From contig CANMUP010000004.1 of assembly GCA_947501105.1 (NCBI GenBank), forward strand, positions 1 to 64,000: a DNA stretch of 64,000 nt, read 5' to 3'. The notes below the pieces were generated by a model. That model did not search any database. It was not told the DNA's origin and was given only the letters and a program-made list of their open reading frames with translations. Position 1 is the first letter of the stretch. The number at the start of each line of letters is the position of its first letter. The DNA comes from an uncultured Flaviramulus sp. GTDB lineage: Bacteria > Bacteroidota > Bacteroidia > Flavobacteriales > Flavobacteriaceae. Shown in pieces: positions 1 to 9,157 of the stretch. The position numbers were made by a program, and so were the translations under genes.

Positions 1-686
1 TCTATTTTTATAAAACTCTCTTCGTTATTGCTACATAGAATAAACTTTCCAAAGAATTCGACTTCCCGTTTATCTTTGCCTTTGGCTTCCAACTTATTAA
101 TATTAGTGGTGCTTAAATATTTGATGCGCTCCGTGAGTTCTTCCTTATTAAACAATACTTCATCTATGCATATCAAAAGCTTATTCGCCCAATCGGCATT
201 AAACTGACTGCTAAAGCTATCATTTGTCAAATAGGTCATGTTGTTGTCAAAGATCTCCTTGAGCCATTTTAAGAAGGTGCTTTTCCCTGTAGAGCGTTCT
301 TTGGATACCAAGCATAGAATGGGCAAGACCTGGATAGGTTTTAGAAATAGTAATTGTAAATAGTCCAGACCCAATTCGTAATGAGTACCGAAAATATGCC
401 TTACAAATTTTAAGGATAATGATACATCCCCTTCTTTAGGCTGTTTCCCTAAAGGCGAATAAATATTGTAAAACCCAAGGTGCTCCTGTTTGAAGTTGAC
501 ATGGTTAGGCATACAAGTAAAGCCATCATATTTAGGAATCTTACTTAAATGATCCTTTCCATGGTCTTGCTTTATAGTTTCCATGTTCCAATGTACTAGG
601 ATGTCATTAAAGTGACCTGCTATAGTAGGCGCTTTGACCTGCTTGTAATAGGACGTTCCTACACGTATATAGGGTATCTTTTTCAT
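1..686 (-). CDS. Primase-helicase family protein, C-terminal part cut by window edge
   Basis: The reading frame starts at an ATG at 686 and runs off the left edge, giving 228 visible residues. It has a P-loop-like stretch (SKERSTGKSTFLKWL, about residues 128-142) and a Walker B-like ICIDEV about 45 residues later, as in the primase-helicase (DUF5906/D5-type) proteins found in Bacteroidota integrative elements and phages. The usual GxxxxGK glycine is replaced by lysine/glutamate context, so the first P-loop glycine is not obvious. It lies 27 bp downstream of an excisionase-like gene on the same strand, a frequent arrangement in tRNA-integrated elements. Inferred role: replication helicase of that element. 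The family call is reasonably firm; activity is not known. Confidence 0.72.
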   Translation of the reverse strand, partial: MKKIPYIRVGTSYYKQVKAPTIAGHFNDILVHWNMETIKQDHGKDHLSKIPKYDGFTCMPNHVNFKQEHLGFYNIYSPLGKQPKEGDVSLSLKFVRHIFGTHYELGLDYLQLLFLKPIQVLPILCLVSKERSTGKSTFLKWLKEIFDNNMTYLTNDSFSSQFNADWANKLLICIDEVLFNKEELTERIKYLSTTNINKLEAKGKDKREVEFFGKFILCSNNEESFIKI

Positions 687-713
687 AAGAATTATTTATA
701 AATAAAGATTGTC

Positions 714-1001
714 CTATTGCACTTTATGACGCATGGTATATACTAAAGCTTCTGCTTCTATATCATGTTTTGACTTTCGTTTGTTTTGGAGTAACCATTC
801 CACGAGTTTTGCTTTCTCAAAGAAGAGCATTTTTCCGTTGGGTTTAGAGTGTGGAATTCTTCCTGAAGCCGTTAGCTTATAAAGATAGCTTCTTGATATA
901 CCTGTATAATCACAGGCCTCGTCAAAGGTTAATACCTCTTTATGACCTATAAGTAGTTTTTCTAAACGGTCTAATCGTTCAAGAATTAATAAATTGTCCA
1001 T
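714..1001 (-). CDS. Helix-turn-helix, excisionase-family DNA-binding protein
   Basis: 95 residues. An N-terminal short amphipathic segment (LLILERLDRLEKLL) is followed by a MerR/excisionase-type winged HTH: LTFDEACDYTGISRSYLYKLTASGRIP, then a wing with HSKPNGKMLFF and a terminal EWL helix, typical of HTH_17 proteins. In Bacteroidota these proteins accompany tyrosine recombinases or primase-helicases of integrative elements and act as recombination directionality factors or local regulators. Here it probably forms an operon with the primase-helicase gene downstream. The palindromes at 1401-1438 in the adjacent non-coding DNA are possible binding sites, which is an inference only. Confidence 0.8.
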   Translation of the reverse strand: MDNLLILERLDRLEKLLIGHKEVLTFDEACDYTGISRSYLYKLTASGRIPHSKPNGKMLFFEKAKLVEWLLQNKRKSKHDIEAEALVYTMRHKVQ

Positions 1002-1400
1002 TTTTATTGTTTTTAAATTTATAAAATGAACAAAAGCGCTTTTGTTTTCCCTTATGGGATTATGGAAATAAAAGTAAAAAATGTTGCTATTGAAAGAAGA
1101 AAAAAACTCAATTAGTTATTCACATGTATCTGTAAAACAATAAATTAAATCAAAACATATCAAATTTAATAGAAAATAAAAGACAAAATTTCAATTGATA
1201 TCATTAGTTGCTAAATGACACCTTTTTAAATATTGAAATTATCTAGTATAACGAGTAATATTACAGGTTATTAACAATAAAAACTTAAGAAATTATAGAA
1301 ATAGATATTTGAAAACGCAGATTTAGATTTTGCTTTTATTTAAAATGAATGAACTGAAGTACAGCAAAACCGAAGTTGACTAACTGGTATTAATAAATTT

Positions 1401-1438
1401 TATCATCAAATGATATCAATTCATATTAATTAATATGA
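1401..1438. repeat. Two adjacent palindromes in putative attachment-site arm
   Basis: TATCAT-CAA-ATGATA (1401-1415) is an inverted repeat with a 3-base centre. Five bases later TCATATTAATTAATATGA (1421-1438) is a perfect 18-bp palindrome. Both are seen directly. They could be operators or excisionase/integrase arm sites; no function is proven. Confidence 0.6.
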
Positions 1439-1485
1439 CCCTCAGTAAAACATTGAAATGTTGTACCTATGTTGTACCCTTTAAA

Positions 1486-1517
1486 ATAAAAAAGCCTTTC
1501 AATTTCTTGAAAGGCTT
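1486..1517 (-). terminator. Rho-independent terminator of tRNA-fMet
   Basis: Perfect 11-bp stem AAGCCTTTCAA/TTGAAAGGCTT with a 4-base loop (1492-1517). Read on the minus strand it is followed by a T tract (complement of 1486-1493). It lies directly 3' of the tRNA. Confidence 0.85.
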
Positions 1518-1528
1518 GATTTTACTAG

Positions 1529-1601
<73 letters not shown>

Positions 1602-1721
1602 ATATAATAACAAAAATAATTTACTTAGCTTTTAACTCTCGGTTCATAATGCCGACCAAATCATTTCGGACTGCAAATATACAACCCTTTTTAACTTTAA
1701 CAAACATAAAAAACAAAAAAG

Positions 1722-1904
1722 TTATTGCTCAATGCTATCTGCCTGAAAATCTATTAATTCTGAATTTGAAAAGTGTGCAGAAACTTGAATGGGATTACAA
1801 CATACCTCACAATCTTCAATATAAGTTTGTTTAGAAATAGAATTATCTATTAGCATCGATATGCTTTCCCAACAATATGGACAAGTAAAATAATGTTCTT
1901 TCAT
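1722..1904 (-). CDS. CPXCG-motif cysteine-rich small protein
   Basis: 60 residues. It begins MKEHYFTCPYCWESISM and has a second pair in EDCEVCCNPIQ, giving a CPxC...CxxC zinc-ribbon-like pattern typical of the CPXCG motif-containing cysteine-rich family. The rest is acidic. The function of the family is unknown; metal binding is inferred from the cysteines. An overlapping plus-strand frame at 1649-1834 has no protein-like features and was discarded. Confidence 0.8.
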   Translation of the reverse strand: MKEHYFTCPYCWESISMLIDNSISKQTYIEDCEVCCNPIQVSAHFSNSELIDFQADSIEQ

Positions 1905-1920
1905 TTAAAATAAAAACAAA

Positions 1921-1952
1921 AAAATAGATAACAATAATTTGTTATCTATTTT
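1921..1952 (-). terminator. Hairpin terminator after the LRR gene
   Basis: AAAATAGATAACAA / TTGTTATCTATTTT, a perfect 14-bp stem with a 4-base loop, ending in a T-rich tract on the minus strand. It lies 28 bp past the LRR gene stop. Confidence 0.75.
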
Positions 1953-1979
1953 ACTAATTTATGAAAAACTTCACTCTAA

Positions 1980-2804
1980 CTAATCTTTTTCAATATCCAT
2001 TGTTGCTGTTGCATTTTGTAATTCTAAATGCATTAAACTAGGTGGATTCTTTCCAGATACACTTATGTATTCTTGATTCAAATTATTATCGCTTACCATA
2101 AACGTATTTAACTTTGTCAAATTCATAAACTCCATTGGTAAATCGCCAGTAAACTTATTACTTGATAATAATAACTCTTGTAATTGAGATAATTGTGCAA
2201 TTTCTACAGGTATTTCTCCATCCATTTTATTATCCATAACACTTAGCTTTTCTAATTTAGATAAAGCATAAATTTGGTTAGGAATAGTTCCTGTTAAAAA
2301 GTTACTTCCTAGTAAAAGTTCTTTTAAGTTTGTTAAACCCATTAAAGACATTGGAATATTACCAGTAAGCTTATTACTATATAATTTTAATGATTCTAAT
2401 TTTTTTAAGTTACCAAGTTCTACTGGTATTTCTCCTTCAAAACTATTCATAAACAATTCTAAAGAAGTCAACTCTTTTAAATTTGCTAATTCCGTTGGAA
2501 TCTTTCCTTCTAACTTATTGAAACCAAAATTTAATTTTCTTAAAGAAACAAGGTTTCCCATTTCTTGAGGTAATGTTCCTTGAAGATTATTAAAAGGTAA
2601 ATTAATTTCAACAATTTTATCATCTTCAACTGTTACACCATACCAAGAATCAATAGATGCATTAAGATCCCAAGTTGAGTTCCATTCACTTCCTTTTGTT
2701 GAATTATATAAAGCTACTAATGCTTCTTTTTCGTTTGAGGAAATATTAGCAAAAGAATATGCTGATACTAAAAAGCATACAACTATAAGTTTTAAAGTCT
2801 TCAT
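1980..2804 (-). CDS. Secreted leucine-rich-repeat protein
   Basis: 274 residues. A signal peptide (MKTLKLIVVCFLVSAYSFA) is followed by a plant-type LRR N-cap-like segment (ALVALYNSTKGSEWNSTWDL) and about seven 24-residue repeats of the pattern LxxLxxLxLxxNxLxGxIPxxLxNL, from about residue 66 to 245. Such proteins in Flavobacteriaceae are exported and thought to mediate protein-protein contacts. There is no obvious type IX C-terminal domain: the protein ends in an acidic tail (DIEKD). It stands alone between two hairpins/intergenic gaps. The partner is unknown. Confidence 0.85.
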   Translation of the reverse strand: MKTLKLIVVCFLVSAYSFANISSNEKEALVALYNSTKGSEWNSTWDLNASIDSWYGVTVEDDKIVEINLPFNNLQGTLPQEMGNLVSLRKLNFGFNKLEGKIPTELANLKELTSLELFMNSFEGEIPVELGNLKKLESLKLYSNKLTGNIPMSLMGLTNLKELLLGSNFLTGTIPNQIYALSKLEKLSVMDNKMDGEIPVEIAQLSQLQELLLSSNKFTGDLPMEFMNLTKLNTFMVSDNNLNQEYISVSGKNPPSLMHLELQNATATMDIEKD

Positions 2805-2899
2805 TTTGAATAAATTTGGGATTAATTCTCTTACGAAAGTAGGCTATAACCAGACTAAAAACTATTTTATTCGATGAAATGCACTAAATTTTAACATTT

Positions 2900-4810
2900 T
2901 TAATCAGCATACTGCTCAATTTCAAGCTGAATATCTTCCCATTTTAGCATAAAGCTTTCTAAATCAGACTTCTTTTTTTGATAATTATCGAAAAAATTAG
3001 GTTGAGATGTTACTTCTTCATAATTAATTTCGAGTGAAACATCAATGGCTTTAATCTCTCGTTCTAACTGATTAATTTTAGACTCTACATTACTTAATTT
3101 ATTATTTAAAGATTTTATCTTTTTCTGGTCTTCATACGATTGCTGTTTTTTCACTTTAGGTGTTTCCTTAACAACAGTGCGTTTTTCTACTTCGCGCAAA
3201 TTTTCAACTTTACGTTGGTCTAAATAATAATCTATATCGCCTAAATATTCTTTAATCTTATGATCTTTAAACTCATAAACTTTGTTGGTTAAGCCTTGTA
3301 AAAAATCACGATCGTGAGACACCAAAATTAAAGTTCCTTCAAATCTTTTTAAGGCTTCTTTTAAAACATTTTTAGATTTAATGTCTAAGTGATTTGTTGG
3401 CTCATCCATTATTAAAACATTAAATGGTTGCAACATTAATTTTGCCAATGCCAAACGATTACGTTCACCTCCAGATAAAACACGAACATACTTATCTACC
3501 TCTTCTCCTCTAAATAAAAATGAGCCTAAAATATCGCGAACTTTACTTCTATTTGTTTCGTTAGCTGCATCAATCATGGTATCGTGTACCGTTTTGCTAC
3601 CATCTAAATACTCTGCTTGATTTTGAGCAAAATATCCAATCTGTACATTATGTCCTAATTTTAAATGCCCCTTATACTTTATATCGCCAACAATAATTTT
3701 TGCTAATGTCGATTTTCCTTGACCATTTTGTCCAACAAATGCGGTTTTGCTATCACGCTCTATTAGCAAACTAATTTGCTTTAAAACATGGTTGTCGCCA
3801 TAATTTTTTGAAATATCTTCAGCTTCAACTGCTACTTTCCCTGGAGTGATTGATACTGGGAAATTAAGTGTCATAACACTGTTATCATCTTCATCAACTT
3901 CAATTCTATCAATCTTATCAAGTTTTTTTATAAGTGATTGTGCCATAGTTGCTTTTGATGCTTTTGCTCTAAATTTCTCAATAAGTCTCTCAGTTTGCTC
4001 TATTTGCTTTTGCTGATTTTTTTGAGATGCTAATTGTTGAGTTCTTAACTCTTCGCGAAGCACTAAATATTTAGTATAAGATTTCGGGTAATCGTAAATT
4101 CTACCTAAAGATATTTCAATAGTTCTGTTGGTTACATTATCCAAAAACATTTTATCGTGAGATACAATTACCACGGCACCTGGGTAATTTTTTAAAAACC
4201 CTTCCAACCAAATAATAGATTCAATATCTAAGTGGTTTGTAGGCTCATCTAAAAGTAAAATATCGTTATTTTGAAGTAGTAACTTAGCCAGCTCAATACG
4301 CATACGCCATCCTCCTGAAAATGTATCGGTTAGTTTATTAAAGTCTTCTCGTTTAAAACCAAGGCCTTGTAAAATCTTTTCCGTATCACCTTGATAATTA
4401 TAACCACCTAAAATCTCGTATTGATGCTGAAGCTCGTTTATATCAATCATTAATTGATGGTAACCATCACTTTCATAATCGGTTCGCTCAGCCATTTGAG
4501 TATTTACGGCTTCCATTTTAGCCTCCAACTGCTTAATTTCAGTAAAAGCTTCGTAGGCTTCTTCAAGCACTGTTCTACCTAAAACAAAATCTATATCTTG
4601 CTTTAAGAATCCAATCTTAAGTTCTTTATCTGCTGCAATTTGACCAGAATCTGGTTCCATTTCTTTCGACAAAATTTTAAGCATTGTCGATTTACCTGCA
4701 CCATTTTTTCCAATAAGACCTATCCTATCACCATTACCTAGTTTAAACGTTATATCTTCAAACAAGTATTCGCCTTGAAATGAAATCGATAAATTATGAA
4801 TATTCATCAT
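2900..4810 (-). CDS. ABC-F family ATPase (Uup/EttA-like, soluble)
   Basis: 636 residues with two ABC cassettes and no membrane segments. Cassette 1: Walker A GKNGAGKST (about 36-44), signature FSGGWRMR, Walker B LLLLDEPTNHLD. Cassette 2: GQNGQGKST, LSGGERNRLALAK, VLIMDEPTNHLD. The cassettes are joined by a charged linker containing the arm region, and the protein ends in a coiled coil (about 540-630), as in Uup. ABC-F proteins act on the ribosome or on DNA intermediates rather than in transport. The start MMNIHNL was kept because the family usually begins MLNIHNL at this point. It is divergent from the DUF983 gene. Confidence 0.92.
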   Translation of the reverse strand: MMNIHNLSISFQGEYLFEDITFKLGNGDRIGLIGKNGAGKSTMLKILSKEMEPDSGQIAADKELKIGFLKQDIDFVLGRTVLEEAYEAFTEIKQLEAKMEAVNTQMAERTDYESDGYHQLMIDINELQHQYEILGGYNYQGDTEKILQGLGFKREDFNKLTDTFSGGWRMRIELAKLLLQNNDILLLDEPTNHLDIESIIWLEGFLKNYPGAVVIVSHDKMFLDNVTNRTIEISLGRIYDYPKSYTKYLVLREELRTQQLASQKNQQKQIEQTERLIEKFRAKASKATMAQSLIKKLDKIDRIEVDEDDNSVMTLNFPVSITPGKVAVEAEDISKNYGDNHVLKQISLLIERDSKTAFVGQNGQGKSTLAKIIVGDIKYKGHLKLGHNVQIGYFAQNQAEYLDGSKTVHDTMIDAANETNRSKVRDILGSFLFRGEEVDKYVRVLSGGERNRLALAKLMLQPFNVLIMDEPTNHLDIKSKNVLKEALKRFEGTLILVSHDRDFLQGLTNKVYEFKDHKIKEYLGDIDYYLDQRKVENLREVEKRTVVKETPKVKKQQSYEDQKKIKSLNNKLSNVESKINQLEREIKAIDVSLEINYEEVTSQPNFFDNYQKKKSDLESFMLKWEDIQLEIEQYAD

Positions 4811-4852
4811 AGAAATGTAACTTATATAACAGAACTTTAATTATTAAAAACT

Positions 4853-4860
4853 TACTTTTG
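4853..4860 (+). promoter_or_regulatory. -7 element TACTTTTG of the DUF983 gene
   Basis: Matches the Bacteroidota -7 consensus TAnnTTTG 37 bp before the chosen ATG at 4897, and places transcription initiation downstream of the longer TTG-initiated frame. No good -33 TTG at the expected distance was found. Confidence 0.5.
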
Positions 4861-4896
4861 CTCTGTAATTGCGAATGCAAAAGTACATTAAAATAT

Positions 4897-5280
4897 ATGT
4901 TTAAAAAAGGAAGTAAATTATACGGTATTATTAAGGGTGTTTGTCCAAAATGTCATGAAGAATCTATGTTTAAAAACAAAAATCCATATATACTTTCCGA
5001 AGCTTTAAGTATGAACGAAAACTGCTCTAATTGTGGTACAAAATATAAAATTGAACCTTCTTTTTTTTATGGCTCAATGTATGTAAGTTACCCAGTTGGT
5101 ATAGCATTTGCTACTGCCGCTTTTGTTATTTCTTTTTTTATTTTTAACGCTGGAATAAACGTCATTTTTATCTCAATAATTGCAACATTAATTATTTTTA
5201 TGCCTGTAATTTTACGTCTTTCAAGAAATATTTGGATTAACTTTTTTATGCATTACGATAAGAATTTAGCTAAAAAGTAA
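4897..5280 (+). CDS. DUF983 family membrane protein
   Basis: 127 residues from ATG 4897; a longer frame from TTG 4858 is unlikely because a promoter -7 element overlaps it. The N-terminus has a zinc-ribbon-like pair of CxxC motifs (GVCPKCHEESMF and ENCSNCGTKYK), followed by two transmembrane helices (about residues 60-82 and 86-108), the typical DUF983 architecture. The function is unknown; in some proteobacteria DUF983 genes sit near cytochrome oxidase genes, which is not the case here. Confidence 0.85.
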   Translation: MFKKGSKLYGIIKGVCPKCHEESMFKNKNPYILSEALSMNENCSNCGTKYKIEPSFFYGSMYVSYPVGIAFATAAFVISFFIFNAGINVIFISIIATLIIFMPVILRLSRNIWINFFMHYDKNLAKK

Positions 5281-5291
5281 TTTATTTTTTG

Positions 5292-5376
5292 GGCGTTACC
5301 CTGCCGGGTCAGGCTTTCCGTTACAATCTTTTTGCTCGTTCCTCACAAAAAGGATTTCCACTGCAATTCTTAACGC
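5292..5376. repeat. Compound intergenic repeat, copy A (short form)
   Basis: Read on the minus strand it starts GCGTTAAGAATTG, continues with GGAAATCCTTTTTGTGAGG, then AAAAAGATTGTAACGGAAAG and ends GGTAACGCC. Copies B (34940-35121) and C (53519-53669) share the two ends and the order of blocks. The left block overlaps the stop codon of the oxidoreductase gene (5370-5372). The GCGTTA...TAACGC ends are inverted. Confidence 0.7.
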
Positions 5377-6416
5377 AAATCAAAACGTTTAATATCAATG
5401 TCAGTTTCTAAAGAGGTATCGCTTTCAATAAGATTATAAAGTTGCTGAGCTACATAAGGCCCAATCATAACACCACGCGTACCCAATCCGTTTAGCACAT
5501 ACATGTTTTTATGAGTTGTATGTTGCCCTACTAACGGACGTCTGTCTTTAACTGTAGGTCTTACACCTGCTACTTGGTTAACTACTTTAAACGGACAGCT
5601 TATTAGCTTTTCAAGTTTGCTTAAGAGTTCTCCTTTGGCTTTATCTGTAGTTTTATTAGTAGTGTCATTCCATTCGTAAGTTGCACCAACAATATAAAGG
5701 TCATCTTCTAACGGAATTAGAAATACACCAGCTTTCAATACAAAATCAATCTTTAAATCTGGAGCATGTATCGTTAATAATTCTCCTTTTGTTGGTACTA
5801 ATGGTAATTTGTTAAAAAACGGATTCTGAATAACGCCAAAACCTTCAGCAAATACAATATGTTTGGCTTTAACATCTTCATACTGAATACCGTCTTCTAA
5901 AATTTCAATAGCATTATAATTAAAAGCTTCTTCAAAAAGCAACTTCTCTTTTAATAGCTGATTTTTATAAGATTTAATTAAACACTTAACATCAATTCTA
6001 CCCGTTTGCAATACTTCGCCAAAACCAAAAGATGCGTTAATAGCACCATTTTCATTTTTAATAATGTTTGTTGAAAGATATTCTGAAAGTTTTAGTTTAT
6101 CCGATGCTGTAAACCAATCGTTTTGTTCTTCAAGCGATGCGAATTTTCGGTATACAGGAATTTTATAGTCTAGCTTTACCTTTAGTTTATTTTCCAAATT
6201 AGCATACATAGGTAATGCTATTTGCAATTGTTCTTTACTTTTCCAAACAGATGTAAAACGTTTTAACACCACAGGGTTATACAATCCACCTGCAACCACA
6301 GACGATTGTTGCGATTTATTATCGAAAACCACAAATGTTTTGTTATTCGCCTCTAATTGTTCACAAAAACTAATTCCTGCTAAACCAATACCTACTACTA
6401 TATAATCTACTTGCAT
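5370..6416 (-). CDS. FAD-dependent oxidoreductase, DAO/ThiO-like family
   Basis: 348 residues from the ATG at 6416. An upstream ATG at 6485 is rejected because a terminator hairpin lies in that extension. A dinucleotide-binding VVGIGLAGISFCEQL opens the protein, followed by VVFDNKSQQSSVVAGGLYNPVVLKR; a C-terminal GLGTRGVMIGPYVAQQL is the second FAD contact of glycine/D-amino-acid-oxidase-like enzymes. The substrate cannot be told. It lies downstream of gldN on the same strand but is separated by the hairpin, so it is probably a separate unit. Confidence 0.85.
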   Translation of the reverse strand: MQVDYIVVGIGLAGISFCEQLEANNKTFVVFDNKSQQSSVVAGGLYNPVVLKRFTSVWKSKEQLQIALPMYANLENKLKVKLDYKIPVYRKFASLEEQNDWFTASDKLKLSEYLSTNIIKNENGAINASFGFGEVLQTGRIDVKCLIKSYKNQLLKEKLLFEEAFNYNAIEILEDGIQYEDVKAKHIVFAEGFGVIQNPFFNKLPLVPTKGELLTIHAPDLKIDFVLKAGVFLIPLEDDLYIVGATYEWNDTTNKTTDKAKGELLSKLEKLISCPFKVVNQVAGVRPTVKDRRPLVGQHTTHKNMYVLNGLGTRGVMIGPYVAQQLYNLIESDTSLETDIDIKRFDLR

Positions 6417-6473
6417 TTGTTGCGAAGATAAAAAATGGATTCTGCACCGTAATGCATAACGACAAAAAGAAGC

Positions 6474-6509
6474 AAAAAAAAACACTCACTTAAAAGTGAG
6501 TGTTTTTTT
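6474..6509 (-). terminator. Terminator of the gldKLMN operon
   Basis: AACACTCACTT-AA-AAGTGAGTGTT (6481-6504), an 11-bp perfect stem flanked by A tracts on the left and T tracts on the right, so it can work in both directions. It follows the gldN stop by about 20 bp. Confidence 0.9.
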
Positions 6510-6527
6510 ATTATTACGTTGTGAGAC

Positions 6528-7418
6528 TTAATAGGTCCACATATCTAGTTCGAAATCTCGAATTTTATCTTTAATTCGTTCAGATTCTAATAGTTGCATT
6601 AATGCATTTTGAGATACATATTCACTAATCTTTCTATCGCCTTGCACATTTTCTTCTCTATAAATATAGCCATGAAAACGTCTAGAATTCAATATATGAT
6701 CGAAAGAAAAAGGAATGGAACTATTCTCGTTGTTAAACGATTTTGCTTCATGTAATACTTCTCTAGCATCCGGGAAGAATACCCAGAAAAGAGGTACTAA
6801 ATCTGGCTCGTCTGTATCAATAAAATTCACATCGGGTGCAACTGGTGCAATTCCTAATAATCTGTATTTCATTTCAGCTTGACGCTTATCGAAATACCAA
6901 AGTCCTTTTATATGATATTCTTTAATATCTGCTGCAGTAATATCACGTCTGTTAATATACTCAGGTGATAACTCTTCACCAGCATTTAACTGCTCAATAC
7001 CTAATTCGGTAGTATCAATCATAACTAATGCTGCTTCAATATCTTTTAAAGTTCTTTTAGTTGTAAAATAAGAATCATCATAAATGTTTTTTATTTCACC
7101 ATCTTTCACACTTTTCATAAGTACATCGTACAATGAACGTCTATCGCTACCAATATTATTGGTGTCTATAGGATAGTACAGTGGAAAGTTAGAACGCTCA
7201 TCTAGAACAACCTTTTCCCAAACCATTTTAGAAAAAAGAACATCTCTATCGTCAACATAACCATATTCTAATGGTTTATCATTATCGACTGCTTTTTGCG
7301 CTTCTGTTCTTACTCCAATTTCATCTGGACTTTTAGCGTTTAATATGTTTGCTTGTGCAAATACACCAGACACTGTAAAAACAGTTGCTGCGGTTAATAA
7401 AAAACTTTTTAAGTTCAT
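6528..7418 (-). CDS. gldN: Gliding motility/type IX secretion protein GldN
   Basis: 296 residues from MNLKSFLL at 7418; this start gives a clean signal peptide (cleavage after GVFAQ), whereas the ATG at 7451 adds charged residues. The mature protein begins ANILNAKSPDEIG and carries the conserved PLEYGYVDDRDVLFSKMVWEKV region of GldN/PorN. GldN forms the periplasmic ring part with GldK near the outer membrane in the type IX secretion system and couples to the GldLM motor. It is the last gene of gldK-gldL-gldM-gldN. Confidence 0.96.
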   Translation of the reverse strand: MNLKSFLLTAATVFTVSGVFAQANILNAKSPDEIGVRTEAQKAVDNDKPLEYGYVDDRDVLFSKMVWEKVVLDERSNFPLYYPIDTNNIGSDRRSLYDVLMKSVKDGEIKNIYDDSYFTTKRTLKDIEAALVMIDTTELGIEQLNAGEELSPEYINRRDITAADIKEYHIKGLWYFDKRQAEMKYRLLGIAPVAPDVNFIDTDEPDLVPLFWVFFPDAREVLHEAKSFNNENSSIPFSFDHILNSRRFHGYIYREENVQGDRKISEYVSQNALMQLLESERIKDKIRDFELDMWTY

Positions 7419-7551
7419 GAGTTTATTTTTATTTATTCTTAATGGTCTCATGTAACATCCATATAAAATCTTTCAGTTGAATCTTCAACCTCATATTTAC
7501 ATGGATGTTTCATCTTTTTACTTTTTAATTATTAGGGTTTAACCCAATATT

Positions 7552-9111
7552 CTAGTTTGTAAGCTCAATAAATACTGGAGATACTTTTTTAAGTATTACA
7601 CTAACACCACTGGCTTTAGCTTCAATATCAAATATTTGAACTCCAGAACCACGTTTAGCTTTACGTAAAGCACCTTTTGCTCTAGTATCTAACTTGTTTC
7701 CTTTAACATTTATTGTAGGTTGCCCAGGAACTTTAAATTTAAACCCTGTAACACGTAATGGTAATTCGAAATCGAAATCATCAAACTTAGCACCAATAGT
7801 AGAAATTTGAAGACTGTTTTTTTGCATTTTTAATGCACCATCTTCACCTCTTACTGTACCTGTTGGTTTTGGTAAATCTTTAATTCTAAACTTTGCATTA
7901 TCACTTACTTTACCGCCATCTGGTAAAGTACCAGTAACGTTAATAGTAACTTCTCTACCTTGAATTCTTGTAGCATCCATTACATAGCTACTACCAGAAC
8001 CTCTAGATAAACCTTGTGCGCTAGCATTAACTTTATTATCTGGAATACCAGCAAACGAAATAGTCATTGGGTTTTTAACACCTCTATAAACTACATTCAT
8101 TTTATCTGCTGAAATGGTTGCAGCATTTGGTTTAGCAACAGTTGCAAATGATTGCTTAACTGGAACCTCAACTAGTTCTCCATCTTGCATAAAAATCAGT
8201 TTCCCTTCAATTTTATGCTCTCCAACACCACCTGTACCAACTTTCAATTTTACTTTACCTCCTTCAATAGTAAAGTCTTTATCTTGAGTTAATACTCTAC
8301 CATCTAATTTTAATTCTACACTATTTGGTTTAGTAGAAGCATCAGTACGTCCCAATACAATCTCTCCATCAAACTGCTCACCATTGAAGTAAGCTGATTT
8401 TGAAGTTTCCATAAGAGTTGCATAATTCTTCATAGATACTTCATCAGTTAAAGAATTACCTAACATTTTTGATAACACTTCAGATTCAGTGGTTTTAATA
8501 TCCGCTTGCATCTGTGTCATTTTTGTTAAAGACGCAACTAAAGGAAACCCTTTATAATTACGATCTAACCAAGTTTGTTTTCCAACACCTCCTTTGTTTT
8601 CAGTACTAAACTTAGTCTGAACGTCTTTAATAACAGACTCCATACCTTTCTTACCTTGCAATAAAGATACTACGCCTTCTCTAAACGTATTAATTTGACT
8701 TAAAAACCTCTGTCCCTCTTCTTTAATTTTATCTCCTTTAAAGAAATTTTGGTCAAGGTAATCGCCTTTATCCATAATTTCATAATCTTTTGGATCATCA
8801 ACTGTGGCTTGCATTTTATCTTTTAATTCAGATAAATAACCATCAAAATCTGAAGCCAGCCTATGCAAATTGTCGGCATCAGCTTTTAAAGGTTGGAACT
8901 TCTCAGGGTTTTCTGTTGCCTTAATATTCAAATTCTCTACAAAACTGTTATTACGTTGTTCTGCAGCTTCGTTAGACTCTACAAGTCTTTCGTTCATTAA
9001 TCCGAAGGCTGAAAGCACTTCTTTTGACATATTTAAAGCTAGCATTGCTATAAATATTAAATACATCAGATTAATCATTTTCTGTCGTGGTGATAAATTT
9101 CCTCCTGCCAT
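7552..9111 (-). CDS. gldM: Gliding motility/type IX secretion motor protein GldM
   Basis: 519 residues. The N-terminus MAGGNLSPRQKMINLMYLIF has one transmembrane helix (about 14-36) with the conserved arginine just before it, followed by a long periplasmic part made of a helical domain and beta domains, as in GldM/PorM. With GldL it forms the proton-driven motor that powers type IX secretion and gliding. The gene lies 46 bp after gldL and 133 bp before gldN. Length is normal for the family. Confidence 0.97.
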   Translation of the reverse strand: MAGGNLSPRQKMINLMYLIFIAMLALNMSKEVLSAFGLMNERLVESNEAAEQRNNSFVENLNIKATENPEKFQPLKADADNLHRLASDFDGYLSELKDKMQATVDDPKDYEIMDKGDYLDQNFFKGDKIKEEGQRFLSQINTFREGVVSLLQGKKGMESVIKDVQTKFSTENKGGVGKQTWLDRNYKGFPLVASLTKMTQMQADIKTTESEVLSKMLGNSLTDEVSMKNYATLMETSKSAYFNGEQFDGEIVLGRTDASTKPNSVELKLDGRVLTQDKDFTIEGGKVKLKVGTGGVGEHKIEGKLIFMQDGELVEVPVKQSFATVAKPNAATISADKMNVVYRGVKNPMTISFAGIPDNKVNASAQGLSRGSGSSYVMDATRIQGREVTINVTGTLPDGGKVSDNAKFRIKDLPKPTGTVRGEDGALKMQKNSLQISTIGAKFDDFDFELPLRVTGFKFKVPGQPTINVKGNKLDTRAKGALRKAKRGSGVQIFDIEAKASGVSVILKKVSPVFIELTN

Positions 9112-9157
9112 GTCTAATTAGGTTTTTGGTTAATTAATATTTGGGCTTAACCCCTAA

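Larger units (their letters stand above)
1002..1528. other. Non-coding element-edge region between HTH gene and tRNA
   Basis: 527 bases without a credible gene. The DNA is very AT-rich. It contains two adjacent inverted repeats (1401-1415 and 1421-1438), a direct repeat ATGTTGTACC at 1458-1467 and 1469-1478, and a terminator for the tRNA at 1486-1517. Position next to a tRNA 3' end and an excisionase-like gene suggests an attachment-site arm region. No integrase is encoded here. Confidence 0.6.

Noticed and set aside
1649-1834. Plus-strand 61-codon frame after the tRNA
   Set aside because: Overlaps the CPXCG gene on the other strand, which has a clear zinc-ribbon pattern.
8870-9121. Plus-strand frame opposite gldM start
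   Set aside because: Antisense shadow of the conserved GldM N-terminus.
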